From CBDCWO01 sp965223405 (GTDB taxonomy: Bacteria; Bacteroidota; Bacteroidia; Chitinophagales; Saprospiraceae): a DNA stretch of 64,000 bases. The stretch is from positions 2,976,001 through 3,040,000 of the forward strand of contig CBDCWO010000006.1 of the NCBI GenBank assembly GCA_965223405.1. Reading direction: 5' to 3'. The notes under the pieces are model-generated. The model searched no databases. It saw only the letters and a program-made list of their open reading frames with translations, and had not been told where the DNA came from. Of the stretch, positions 26,834 through 35,222 are shown piece by piece (position 1 is the first letter of the stretch; the number at the start of each line of letters is the position of its first letter). Made by a program: the position numbers and the translations under genes.

Positions 26834-27499
26834 TTATTTGCTTTTACCGCCTTTCAATTTTTGTTGCAAAGCCTTTAGTTCATCCCATTTATTCTGGGCA
26901 GCCAACTTGGCTTGTTTGGGCCAGGTGCCTGGATCATGCATCTTATACCGATTACCGGCAGAAGCTAAGATATCGGTTAATTTTTTCACCGATGACTTTC
27001 CAAGAGATGCAAATGTGTCGATCCCTTGCTCCTTTAAAATACTCTCGATTTTGGGGCCAATGCCTTCAATCCGGGTTAGCTTGTCAGTGGTTTTCGACTT
27101 TGATTTACCGACAGACTTCTTGACTGCCTTTTTCTTCTTTGCTGTAACCTTTGCTTTCACCGGTGATGAAGATTTTTTTACTGCTGGAGCTGCTGGTACC
27201 ACGGATACAGAATTTTTTACGCCAAACGGAGTCTCCGCATAGGTATCGGCATCTCTATCATTAAACCAGACCTGATCATTGAGTAAAAAGCGATACTCGT
27301 ATCGCGCATCCGGTGACAGCAAGATTTCCGCTTTTAGATCGCTGCCTTTGGGAGACATGGAAATTGCCTCTTCCCAGTGCCAATTGTTAAAATTTCCCAA
27401 TACTTTGACGACATCTTCGGTTTTGAAGTTTTCTTTTGGAATGCTAAAAGTTACTTTGTACGCATTTTTCGATTTAACGAATAGTTTTTTAGTACTCAT
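26834..27499 (-). CDS. Glycogen-binding (CBM48-like) domain fused to a helix-hairpin-helix domain
   Basis: The 221-residue protein has three parts. Residues about 10-95 form an isoamylase-N/AMPK-type carbohydrate-binding domain (VLGNFNNWHWEEAISM....YEYRFLLND..WFNDRDAD). Residues about 100-140 are a basic Ala/Lys/Val/Ser linker. Residues about 140-215 are a helix-hairpin-helix domain (LTRIEGIGPKIESILKEQGI, then TFASLGKSSVKKL) of the type found alone or beside L21-like proteins in Bacteroidota. No signal peptide, so cytoplasmic. The first domain would bind alpha-glucan; HhH domains usually bind nucleic acid. The combination is unusual and its role is unknown. Confidence 0.85.
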   Translation of the reverse strand: MSTKKLFVKSKNAYKVTFSIPKENFKTEDVVKVLGNFNNWHWEEAISMSPKGSDLKAEILLSPDARYEYRFLLNDQVWFNDRDADTYAETPFGVKNSVSVVPAAPAVKKSSSPVKAKVTAKKKKAVKKSVGKSKSKTTDKLTRIEGIGPKIESILKEQGIDTFASLGKSSVKKLTDILASAGNRYKMHDPGTWPKQAKLAAQNKWDELKALQQKLKGGKSK

Positions 27500-28087
27500 T
27501 TTTTTTAAAATTCAGATAATGAAGTGATTTAAAAACAAATTGTTAATTGATTTGCATGCCATTGATTCTCAATACGTCAGCTTTTTCTCGATCCATAACT
27601 GTGGCTATGAATCTCAAAAAGAGCTTCGTCTTGAAAATCAAGCGCATACAACTCATTTTAACATCTGTTTTTAAGTTGTATGAATTCAAAAAATAGAATA
27701 CAAATAGGCGAATAAAAATGGGGAATACTATGACTCCCCATATTAAACTGATATTTATTCTTTCATATTATAATACTATACTTAAATATTTTTAACATCT
27801 GTTTTTAAATCACTTCAATGAATAAAATAAGAATGGTATAACGTATATCATCTACTTTCTTATATATAAGAATCCTATTTTTTTGAATTAAGTTTCAGAA
27901 AGAGGGTGTCTCAGATGTTTTTATCCTATAGAATGAAATTGAGATTTAATCAGTATTCAGAATAAATTTTCTACTGCAAATTTGAATTCGATTACCAGGG
28001 TTTGGTGAATATCAGGCAAACCATGCATCCCAAACCTATTTTTGATTACAAGATAACCTGAGCTTTGCTATTTTTGTTAGAAAAAAT
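27500..28087. other. AT-rich intergenic region with short repeats
   Basis: The 588-bp divergent gap holds a 17-bp perfect inverted repeat (GAAGTGATTTAAAAACA at 27521-27537, reverse complement at 27800-27816) and a 19-bp perfect direct repeat (TTTTAACATCTGTTTTTAA at 27656-27674 and 27790-27808). Two TAnnTTTG boxes precede the plus-strand gene (28037-28044 and 28069-28076). No gene was found. Confidence 0.7.
28069..28076 (+). promoter_or_regulatory. Candidate -7 box for the CMD-family/desulfurase gene pair
   Basis: TATTTTTG fits TAnnTTTG and lies 11 bp before the ATG at 28088, giving a very short leader. A second match at 28037-28044 would give a more normal leader. No clear -33 element was found for either. 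Confidence 0.35.
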
Positions 28088-28684
28088 ATGCCATTATTAA
28101 AACCACTTCCTCCGGACAACCCGGAATTGAAAGAACATTTTGCAATTTTTGAAAAAATTCTGGGCTTTATTCCCAATAGTCTGTTGACCATGCAGCGTAA
28201 ACCTGAAATCGTTAAAGGATTTGGAGTATTAACCAAAGCAGTAATGGATCCTAAAGGTACAGTAGATCCTGGATTTAAAAGATTATTGGCTCATTTTGCC
28301 AGTCGTGGGGCAGGATGCCAATATTGTGAAGCGCATTCATTGATAGCCGCCGGGATTCATGGAATATCCGAAGAAAAGATCGCTGCCATTTGGGATTTTC
28401 GAACCAGTCCTTTATATACGACTGCGGAGCGGGTGGCCCTGGAGTTTGCTTTTGCCAGCGGTCAAGTTCCCAATGGAGTGTCTCAGGAAATCATGGATAA
28501 TTTGAATAAATACTGGTCCGAAGAACAAATTGTGGAGATCTTGGCAGCCATCAGTCTATATGGATTTCTCAATCGGTGGAATGATAGTATGGCAACAAAT
28601 CTGGAAGAAGACCCACTTAAGTTAGGACAAAAGGTTTTAGCCAAAGGAGGCTGGAACGGAGGTAAGCATGTCGCCCAAAAATAA
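28088..28684 (+). CDS. Carboxymuconolactone decarboxylase (AhpD-like) family protein
   Basis: The 198-residue all-helical protein has the AhpD/CMD signature CQYCEAH (about residues 79-85), with two cysteines spaced CxxC and a following His, as in peroxidase-related members. It probably acts in thiol-dependent peroxide defence, or as a gamma-carboxymuconolactone decarboxylase relative. No electron-donor gene is adjacent. It is followed almost directly by the class-V aminotransferase-like gene. Confidence 0.88.
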   Translation: MPLLKPLPPDNPELKEHFAIFEKILGFIPNSLLTMQRKPEIVKGFGVLTKAVMDPKGTVDPGFKRLLAHFASRGAGCQYCEAHSLIAAGIHGISEEKIAAIWDFRTSPLYTTAERVALEFAFASGQVPNGVSQEIMDNLNKYWSEEQIVEILAAISLYGFLNRWNDSMATNLEEDPLKLGQKVLAKGGWNGGKHVAQK

Positions 28685-28688
28685 TTTT

Positions 28689-29894
28689 ATGAATCTATCG
28701 ATCAGAAATCAATTTCCATCTCTACAGCGAAGCCTAAATGATCAGCCGATCATTTATTTGGATGGTCCGGCCGGAACTCAGATACCGCAGTGCGTTATCG
28801 ATGCAATGAGTGATTATTATAAGAATTCAAATGCCAACACCCATGGATATTTTGTAACCTCAAGGGAAACAGATCACATGATCCATGAAACCAGGTCTGT
28901 GGTCGCTCAATTCTTGGGCGCGTCAGGAGCTGAAAATATTTCTTTTGGGCAGAATATGACCACCCTTACCTACAGTCTATCCAGGGCGATGGATTCTTAT
29001 TTTCAACCGGGAGATGAGATTTTGATCACTCAGTTGGACCACGAATCCAATCGCGCACCTTGGCTGGACCTAAGGAAGAAAGGTCTCATAGTCAAAGAAA
29101 TAAGGTTATTACCCAATGGCGAATTGGATTACACAAATCTGGAAACATTGATGAACCATCGAACCCGAATGGTAGCCGTTGGCTGGGCTTCAAATATAAT
29201 TGGAACAGTCAATAACCTCAGTAAGATACGACAGATTACAGATCAGTGGGGTGCCTGGTTGCTGGTAGATGCGGTGCATTATGCTCCCCATTTCATTATG
29301 GATGTAGAAGCCTTGGGAATTGACTTTTTGCTTTGCTCTGCCTATAAGTTCTATGGTCCTCATATCGGAATATTGTATTGCAAATCCGGATTACTCGACC
29401 GGTTGGATACGCAGAGGTTGAGAACCCAAGTTCAAATTGCACCCTGGAAAATAGAAACCGGTACGTTGAATCATGCAGCCTTGGCTGGAGTACTTGCTGC
29501 TATCCGGTTTTTATCCTCGTTGGGTGAAGGGAAGACCCTGCGAGTAAAAATGGTGGATGCTTATGTGCAAATTGGAATGTATGAACGTAAATTGGTTCAG
29601 AAACTTTATAATGGATTATCCCATCACAGCAATATACAAGTGATTGGCCCGGGAATGCAGCCGGAACAAAGATCACCAACCATATCCTTTTTTCACCAGA
29701 AATATGTGGCATCGGATTTGTGCAAATTGCTTGCTCAACAAGGGATCAATGCCTGGGATGGTCACTTTTATGCAATCAGATCCTTGGAAGTACTAAAATA
29801 TCTGAACCACGGCGGATTGACCAGAATGGGTATCAGCATTTACAATACTGAACGGGACATTGATTATACCCTTAATTTCCTTAACAGCCTATGA
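28689..29894 (+). CDS. Cysteine desulfurase-like class-V aminotransferase family protein
   Basis: From ATG 28689 the product is 401 residues (the frame allows an ATG at 28668, overlapping the upstream gene by 17 bp; the shorter form starts just after that stop). Class-V features are YLDGPAGTQIP, the HESN segment (TQLDHESNRAPW), VDAVHYAPH with the PLP Asp, and the Schiff-base Lys in SAYKFYGPH. It matches the subgroup called cysteine desulfurase-like (VC1184 type), which lacks the RSGxxCxxP cysteine loop seen in IscS. Substrate is therefore uncertain; it is not the house-keeping desulfurase, which is at 46944. Confidence 0.88.
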   Translation: MNLSIRNQFPSLQRSLNDQPIIYLDGPAGTQIPQCVIDAMSDYYKNSNANTHGYFVTSRETDHMIHETRSVVAQFLGASGAENISFGQNMTTLTYSLSRAMDSYFQPGDEILITQLDHESNRAPWLDLRKKGLIVKEIRLLPNGELDYTNLETLMNHRTRMVAVGWASNIIGTVNNLSKIRQITDQWGAWLLVDAVHYAPHFIMDVEALGIDFLLCSAYKFYGPHIGILYCKSGLLDRLDTQRLRTQVQIAPWKIETGTLNHAALAGVLAAIRFLSSLGEGKTLRVKMVDAYVQIGMYERKLVQKLYNGLSHHSNIQVIGPGMQPEQRSPTISFFHQKYVASDLCKLLAQQGINAWDGHFYAIRSLEVLKYLNHGGLTRMGISIYNTERDIDYTLNFLNSL

Positions 29895-30054
29895 TTTAAC
29901 CCAAGGGCAACTGGAACGGATCGATCCATCGCTATTGTTCCTATTCTCAGGTTATTAAATAAATAACTCAAGTTGCAACGTATTACAATAAATGAGGATC
30001 GACCCAAGTGCGATGTGGGTAAGGGTTCATAAATGGTATCCCTGTTATAAGGTG

Positions 30055-30078
30055 TCCAAGGGGTCATGACCCCTTGGA
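30055..30078. repeat. Perfect 24-bp palindrome between convergent genes
   Basis: TCCAAGGGGTCA is followed immediately by its reverse complement. There is no T-run on either side. It could form a cruciform or loopless hairpin that acts as a bidirectional transcription end or RNA stabiliser; a protein-binding site is the alternative. Confidence 0.85.
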
Positions 30079-30110
30079 TGGGCTACATAGTACTTTAATC
30101 AATTGATTAA

Positions 30111-32963
30111 TTAATTAAGAACTACTTCAACCGGAACACCTTCTCGGTCCAGTAGTTTTGGAATTCCCAGCCCAATTTGCTCCAGACCTGCTAATTGGGT
30201 AGCAGCATCACCTACGATAAGATATGACAGTTGATTGGTATCCATATACTTTCTTATCAATGCTTTTGCACCATTTAGATCTATTTGCTTAAGCTTATCC
30301 TGATCTCTCGCGATATAGTCAACAGGAAGATCAAAAGTGCTTATATTCTCTAGAATTCCCATCTTTTGATTTAATGTTTCAAAAGCGCGGGCATTGCTAC
30401 GGATCATCGTCTTTCTGGTTTTGTCCAAATCCTCCTGCGAAAACACCTCTACGTAATTTTCGATTATACTTTTAAAAATCTCCACAGATTCCTTGGTTAC
30501 ATTTGATCTGACGCTGGAACTGGCAATAAAGGACCCATCATTTATTCGACGTGTAAATCCGGAGCGTGCACCATAGGTATATCCTTTTTCTTCCCTTAAA
30601 GTCATATTCAACTGGCTGTTAAAGCTACCGCCGAGCTTGTAATTGATAACCTGGGTCATAAAAAAATCATCATCATTTCCTTTAAGGCCTTTTTTGCCCA
30701 CCTGAATTACCGATTGTTTTGCTCCGGGAATATCGACAAAACTGATTGAAGGCTTTTGTGGCTCCCGAGGTGAATCGAAAGCTGGGATCATTACTTCTTT
30801 GGATTGCCATTCAGTGGCTAATTTATCCAATTCTACCATGACTTCCTGCTCGCTTACTGATCCGACCAGGTGCAAGCTTGAGATATTAGGTGCGAAGTAA
30901 CGATCGTAATATTGCTTTAAATCATCGATCGTAATTTTTTCAACTGAACTCATCGTTCCTAATGATGAGTTTGATAAAATGTGATCAGAACCATAGATCA
31001 ATTTATTAAAAACCGAAGCAGCTACGACATTGGGATTAACACTTCTCTGTTGAATATCCGTGAGTGTTTTGGCTTTCACGCGGTCAAACTCTTTGCTATC
31101 CCATCTGGGTTCTAATAAGATTTCTTTTAACAGATCAAATGTGGCTGTGAAGTTACGGGCCAGAGTATTGCCATAAATCTCAATGAATTCTGCATTGGTG
31201 TACATCCCGATATTGGAGCCCAATTGTCCGATTGCATCTTCCAATTCCTCAGGTGTTTTATTCTTGGTGCCTTCCATCATCATGTCGGTAATCAAATTAG
31301 CCACTCCTATTTTGGTTGGATCGTCTAACAACATGCCTCCTTTGATTCTTAAGCTGAATTCCACCAAAGGCAATTCACTATTTTCAATTCCGTAAATACT
31401 CAGTCCATTGGATAGATTTCCAGTCCATATTTGAGGAACACCAACTACTGGAGACTCGCCCAATGTAGGCTCGATACTTCGGTCAATCTTGGAAATCGTT
31501 TTTTCAAATTCGGTCTCAGATTCAGGTATTGGAGCATTTTCAGCTCCGGCAATTATTTCTTCCTCTACAACTTCAGCAACTGTGGCTCCATTTAATGCCA
31601 GTTCGGTTTGGCCTTTTGGAACAAAACTAGTGGCTATATAATTTTTTCCTTTAATATATTTTTCATAAACCCGCATTACATCGTCTTTCGTTACTGCGAG
31701 AATTTTCTTTATTTCTTCTTCCAGCATTGCAGGTTCTCCTCTAAATTCATTGAATTGTGCCAATTGGAAGGATTTGGAAAGGACACTGGAAATTCCATTA
31801 TAGAATGAAATCTCCTGACTGTTTTTGATGCGTTCCATATCCTTGTCGTCGATGCCACTTTCTTCAAAGTTTTTATATGCGGCAAAGATTGCATTGTGCA
31901 CTTCATCCAAATCAACACCTTCATTGGAACGGACCTTGATGGTAAATGTTCCGGAGACCTCCATGCCTCGGTTATTGGCCCGGGTACGCGGTGCTAATTT
32001 TTGATTTTCGACAATTTCCTTATACAAGGGAGCTCGTTTGCCGTCGGACAACAATGCGGCAAGGTAATCCAATGCGTATGAATCGGGATGTCCATCTTCA
32101 ACTGCCGGATACACCAAAGTCAGCTCGGGAAGATTGGCAAAATTATCTTCATGCATTAGACTAATATTGGAAGTCAATGTAGCTGGTTGTTTTTCAAGTT
32201 TGGGAATTTCCTCTTTTACGGGAATTTCGCCAAAATATTTATCGACTAATTCCTTAGCATCGGCAAATTCAAAATCACCTGCCAAAACCAAAGTGGCGTT
32301 GTTAGGTCCATAATACTTATGATAAAACTCTTTCACATCATCGATAGTTGCAGCTTCCAGGTCTTCCAAACTTCCTATCACCTGCCAATTGTAAGGGTGC
32401 CCTTCAGGGTACAGAGCTTTACCAATTACGTAATCAGTATGTCCGTAAGGTTGATTATCAACCCGCTGTCTTTTTTCATTTTTTACTACTTGTTTTTCAT
32501 TTTCCAGTACCGGAACGGTCACGGTATTGATCATATAGCCCATCCGGTCACTTTCCATCCACAATACTTTTTCCAAAGCATCTTTAGGAACTACTTCATA
32601 ATAAATGGTTCCATCCTGCCAGGTTCCTCCATTAAGTGTGCCACCTAATTCCTCTATTTTCTTAAAGAAGTTACCTTTACCTACATTTTCAGAATTTTGA
32701 AATAACATATGTTCAAAAAAATGTGCAAATCCGGTTTTTCCCGGTTTTTCACGATTGGAACCCACATGGAATAGGATAGCTACAGAAACGATTGGGTCCG
32801 ACTTGTCCTGATGAAGGATGACATCCAATCCGTTTTCCAAAACGTATTTTTCGTAATCGATCTTAAATTCGGTAGAGCCTTTTGATTTTCCCATATCTTG
32901 ACATGCATTGGTTAAAAAGAATACTGATAGTATTAAACTTAAGAGCAAAAATTTGTTTTTCAT
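30111..32963 (-). CDS. M16-family zinc metalloprotease (two-module), lipoprotein
   Basis: The 950-residue protein starts with a lipoprotein signal (LTNAC, Cys21). The first M16 module has the inverted zinc motif HFFEH in GFAHFFEHMLFQ and the third ligand Glu further on in LENEKQVVKNEKRQ. A second, inactive-type M16 module follows from about residue 500 (PQIWTGNLSNGL), with EEKGYTYGARSG, the R/Y peptide-closing motif, at about 830. Full-length M16 proteins fold as a closed chamber and degrade peptides. Anchoring suggests it works in the periplasm or at the outer membrane. It is a single-gene unit with a candidate promoter at 33040-33047. Confidence 0.94.
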   Translation of the reverse strand: MKNKFLLLSLILSVFFLTNACQDMGKSKGSTEFKIDYEKYVLENGLDVILHQDKSDPIVSVAILFHVGSNREKPGKTGFAHFFEHMLFQNSENVGKGNFFKKIEELGGTLNGGTWQDGTIYYEVVPKDALEKVLWMESDRMGYMINTVTVPVLENEKQVVKNEKRQRVDNQPYGHTDYVIGKALYPEGHPYNWQVIGSLEDLEAATIDDVKEFYHKYYGPNNATLVLAGDFEFADAKELVDKYFGEIPVKEEIPKLEKQPATLTSNISLMHEDNFANLPELTLVYPAVEDGHPDSYALDYLAALLSDGKRAPLYKEIVENQKLAPRTRANNRGMEVSGTFTIKVRSNEGVDLDEVHNAIFAAYKNFEESGIDDKDMERIKNSQEISFYNGISSVLSKSFQLAQFNEFRGEPAMLEEEIKKILAVTKDDVMRVYEKYIKGKNYIATSFVPKGQTELALNGATVAEVVEEEIIAGAENAPIPESETEFEKTISKIDRSIEPTLGESPVVGVPQIWTGNLSNGLSIYGIENSELPLVEFSLRIKGGMLLDDPTKIGVANLITDMMMEGTKNKTPEELEDAIGQLGSNIGMYTNAEFIEIYGNTLARNFTATFDLLKEILLEPRWDSKEFDRVKAKTLTDIQQRSVNPNVVAASVFNKLIYGSDHILSNSSLGTMSSVEKITIDDLKQYYDRYFAPNISSLHLVGSVSEQEVMVELDKLATEWQSKEVMIPAFDSPREPQKPSISFVDIPGAKQSVIQVGKKGLKGNDDDFFMTQVINYKLGGSFNSQLNMTLREEKGYTYGARSGFTRRINDGSFIASSSVRSNVTKESVEIFKSIIENYVEVFSQEDLDKTRKTMIRSNARAFETLNQKMGILENISTFDLPVDYIARDQDKLKQIDLNGAKALIRKYMDTNQLSYLIVGDAATQLAGLEQIGLGIPKLLDREGVPVEVVLN

Positions 32964-33039
32964 TGAAGTTTGTTTGTATGAGAATTTAATAAATATTATT
33001 TATTAACGATTCAAGGTTGAGATTCTTACAAGATGATCA

Positions 33040-33047
33040 CAAAAATA
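33040..33047 (-). promoter_or_regulatory. Candidate -7 box of the M16 protease gene
   Basis: On the minus strand TATTTTTG matches TAnnTTTG and would give a leader of about 70 nt. No -33 TTG was found at the expected distance. Confidence 0.3.
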
Positions 33048-33200
33048 TAAGATATTCCTGTCGTACGAATACGATTTGTCGATTAGTGATCCTTTTTTAT
33101 CTAATATACAGTCGATTACATGAATACATTTGAGGCTAGTATGCTTGGCAAATATCGGCAGGGTGATGTAAAAAGGTGCTTATTCAATCTAATTTTTAAC

Positions 33201-33208
33201 TACATTTG
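33201..33208 (+). promoter_or_regulatory. Candidate -7 box of the metallophosphoesterase gene
   Basis: TACATTTG fits TAnnTTTG and lies 23 bp before the ATG at 33232, giving a leader of about 17 nt. No good -33 element was seen. Confidence 0.4.
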
Positions 33209-33231
33209 ACTTTTATTATAAAAAAGTATCT

Positions 33232-33966
33232 ATGCGAATTATCCAATTAACGGACTTACATATTTCTCCACTTGGTGTAGATACATATGGAGTCGATGTA
33301 CGTCATAATCTGGAGATAATCGTAAGTGAAATCCAGAAATTGAAGTATGATCTCTTGGTTATTTCCGGAGATTTTTGTTTTAAAGCACCTTCCCTGGAAA
33401 TATACCGTTGGATCAAAAATAAGATTAAAGAACTACCTGGTCCCATGATGGCTATCGGTGGCAATCACGATGATATTGCTATGATGATCGATGGTTTACA
33501 ACTAACTAAAAAAAGTATTGAAGGTGAATTGTATTTTAAAAATCTACACCAGGATATTCCTATTCTATTTTTGGATAGTTCAAAATCTGTGATGTCTGAT
33601 GGACAATTTGATTGGTTGGAAACTGAATTAAATAATTGCCAGGGACCACTGTGTATTTTTACCCATTACCCGCCGATAAAAATGGGAGTCCCATTTATGG
33701 ACGACAAGCATGCCTTCCATTCCAGTTCAAGATTGGTAAATTTATTGTATCAGTATTCACATCCTGTTCATGTCTTTACCGGCCACTATCATGTGGAAAA
33801 AACCTGGTCTTATAAGAACCTGAATGTGTACATTACTCCTTCTTGTTTTTTTCAAATCAATATGTTGCAAACTGAATTTGCAATAGATCATTACCGCATT
33901 GGATACAGATTGATCGATTGGTTGGAAGAAGGTGTTTTCTCAAGTGTTCACTACATTGACCCATGA
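33232..33966 (+). CDS. Calcineurin-like metallophosphoesterase
   Basis: The 244-residue protein shows the ordered metal motifs of the family: TDLHIS (residues 7-12), SGDF (about 46-49), GGNHDD (about 77-82), FTHYPP and GHYHVEK. This resembles CpdA-type cyclic nucleotide phosphodiesterases and related phosphatases. No signal peptide, so cytoplasmic. Its stop overlaps the start of the membrane protein gene by 4 bp (ATGA), so both are probably made together. A cyclic-AMP substrate is possible, and a cyclase gene lies at 50106, but a link is only conjecture. Confidence 0.9.
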   Translation: MRIIQLTDLHISPLGVDTYGVDVRHNLEIIVSEIQKLKYDLLVISGDFCFKAPSLEIYRWIKNKIKELPGPMMAIGGNHDDIAMMIDGLQLTKKSIEGELYFKNLHQDIPILFLDSSKSVMSDGQFDWLETELNNCQGPLCIFTHYPPIKMGVPFMDDKHAFHSSSRLVNLLYQYSHPVHVFTGHYHVEKTWSYKNLNVYITPSCFFQINMLQTEFAIDHYRIGYRLIDWLEEGVFSSVHYIDP

Positions 33967-35222
33967 CATGTGTTGGCACCAAAGCTACTAAGCCAGTCAT
34001 ATGGATACTATTCTTGTTTTTATGCGTCGTGATAGAATCTTTGTGTACTTCTCTATTTCTTCCACTCTTCGATAAAAGGTATACCTCCCTAATATATGTA
34101 ATCAGTGGATTATTGATAGCCATCGTGCCTATAATCAGGCCTAAAAAGGAAAACTTTAGGGCACCTCATAGTATTTGGTATTTTGCTTTCCTTTTGATTT
34201 TTTGCTATTTTCTAATCAAATGGGTGACTCTGGTGTTTCCGGAGATTTTGATAGCTCATCCCCTTGATTATAAACATGCGGATATGCTTCCGGTCATCCA
34301 AACCATGAATGAGCGGTTATTGCATGGAGACTATATTTTTGATCCAATTGGTTACATTTGGGAGGGAACCATTCCAATATATCTTCCAGGGATGTGGATT
34401 CCATTTTTGCCGGCAATTTATTTCGATTTCGATATGCGCTGGATTCCCATCGCAGCTATTTTGATGGGTCTTATAGGATGGATTATTTGGGGTAGTAAAA
34501 GAAAGAAGATAGGTATTGCTAGGCTTTTGATTATTGTACCTATCTGTATTATAATGTATCACTATTTACATCGGAATACTATATTTTTTCCGCGTACCCA
34601 GGAAGGCCTAACCATTGGATATTATTTGGCACTTGCCTTGAGTATTTGGAAACGAAAACCTTTTTTGATAGGAATATTTGTTGGGCTGTGTCTTCTGAGT
34701 CGATATGCTTTTATTGGCTGGTTGGGCCTTTTCGTTTGGTTTTTGCTCGATTATGAGTCTGTAAAATATCGGGTTAAAGTTCTAATTTCAGCAGGTGCAA
34801 TTATGGTGTGCTTGCTCCTGGTAGGGCAAGGGTATAAGCATATCCCTACTTATATCAAGCTTCAGAGTATTTATGCCGAGGCCATTAGTGATCCTGTAAA
34901 CGAAATAAAGTATCGCCCCTTAATTCGCAATAGCTTGGGTTTAGCCAAATATTTTCCTTATGAGTGTATGCCAATTATGCATTATGTGGGAATTCTCTTG
35001 TCATTGATTTTGCCATTGGTGTTTTACTCATGGGCAAAACGCAAGGGATATGTGCAAATAAATTCACCTTTATTTTTGATCTGTTCTTTGAAATTTAGTC
35101 TGGTGATATTTTATAACTTGCTGGTTATTCCTTATTTGTATTTGTTTTTGACATCGACCTTTCTATCGGTAGGTGTATTCTCCGCTTATTTAGTGGGAAA
35201 GGAATCTCTTTCACTTCAATAG
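33963..35222 (+). CDS. Polytopic membrane protein, GT-C-like
   Basis: The 419-residue protein has about ten predicted transmembrane helices. A loop after the third helix carries HADMLPVIQTMNERLLHGDY, followed by DPIGYIWEGTIPIYLPG, a layout that recalls GT-C glycosyltransferases (polyprenyl-phosphate sugar donors), where an acidic residue in the first long loop is catalytic. I cannot name a family with certainty. It is coupled to the metallophosphoesterase and its last 12 bp overlap the 3' end of the convergent O-antigen ligase-like gene, which fits a place in a polysaccharide region. Confidence 0.75.
   Translation: MTCVGTKATKPVIWILFLFLCVVIESLCTSLFLPLFDKRYTSLIYVISGLLIAIVPIIRPKKENFRAPHSIWYFAFLLIFCYFLIKWVTLVFPEILIAHPLDYKHADMLPVIQTMNERLLHGDYIFDPIGYIWEGTIPIYLPGMWIPFLPAIYFDFDMRWIPIAAILMGLIGWIIWGSKRKKIGIARLLIIVPICIIMYHYLHRNTIFFPRTQEGLTIGYYLALALSIWKRKPFLIGIFVGLCLLSRYAFIGWLGLFVWFLLDYESVKYRVKVLISAGAIMVCLLLVGQGYKHIPTYIKLQSIYAEAISDPVNEIKYRPLIRNSLGLAKYFPYECMPIMHYVGILLSLILPLVFYSWAKRKGYVQINSPLFLICSLKFSLVIFYNLLVIPYLYLFLTSTFLSVGVFSAYLVGKESLSLQ

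Noticed and set aside
28689..29894. Calling this the housekeeping cysteine desulfurase
   Set aside because: It lacks the SGSAC-type cysteine loop, and a canonical iscS with iscU and iscA lies at 46944-48949.
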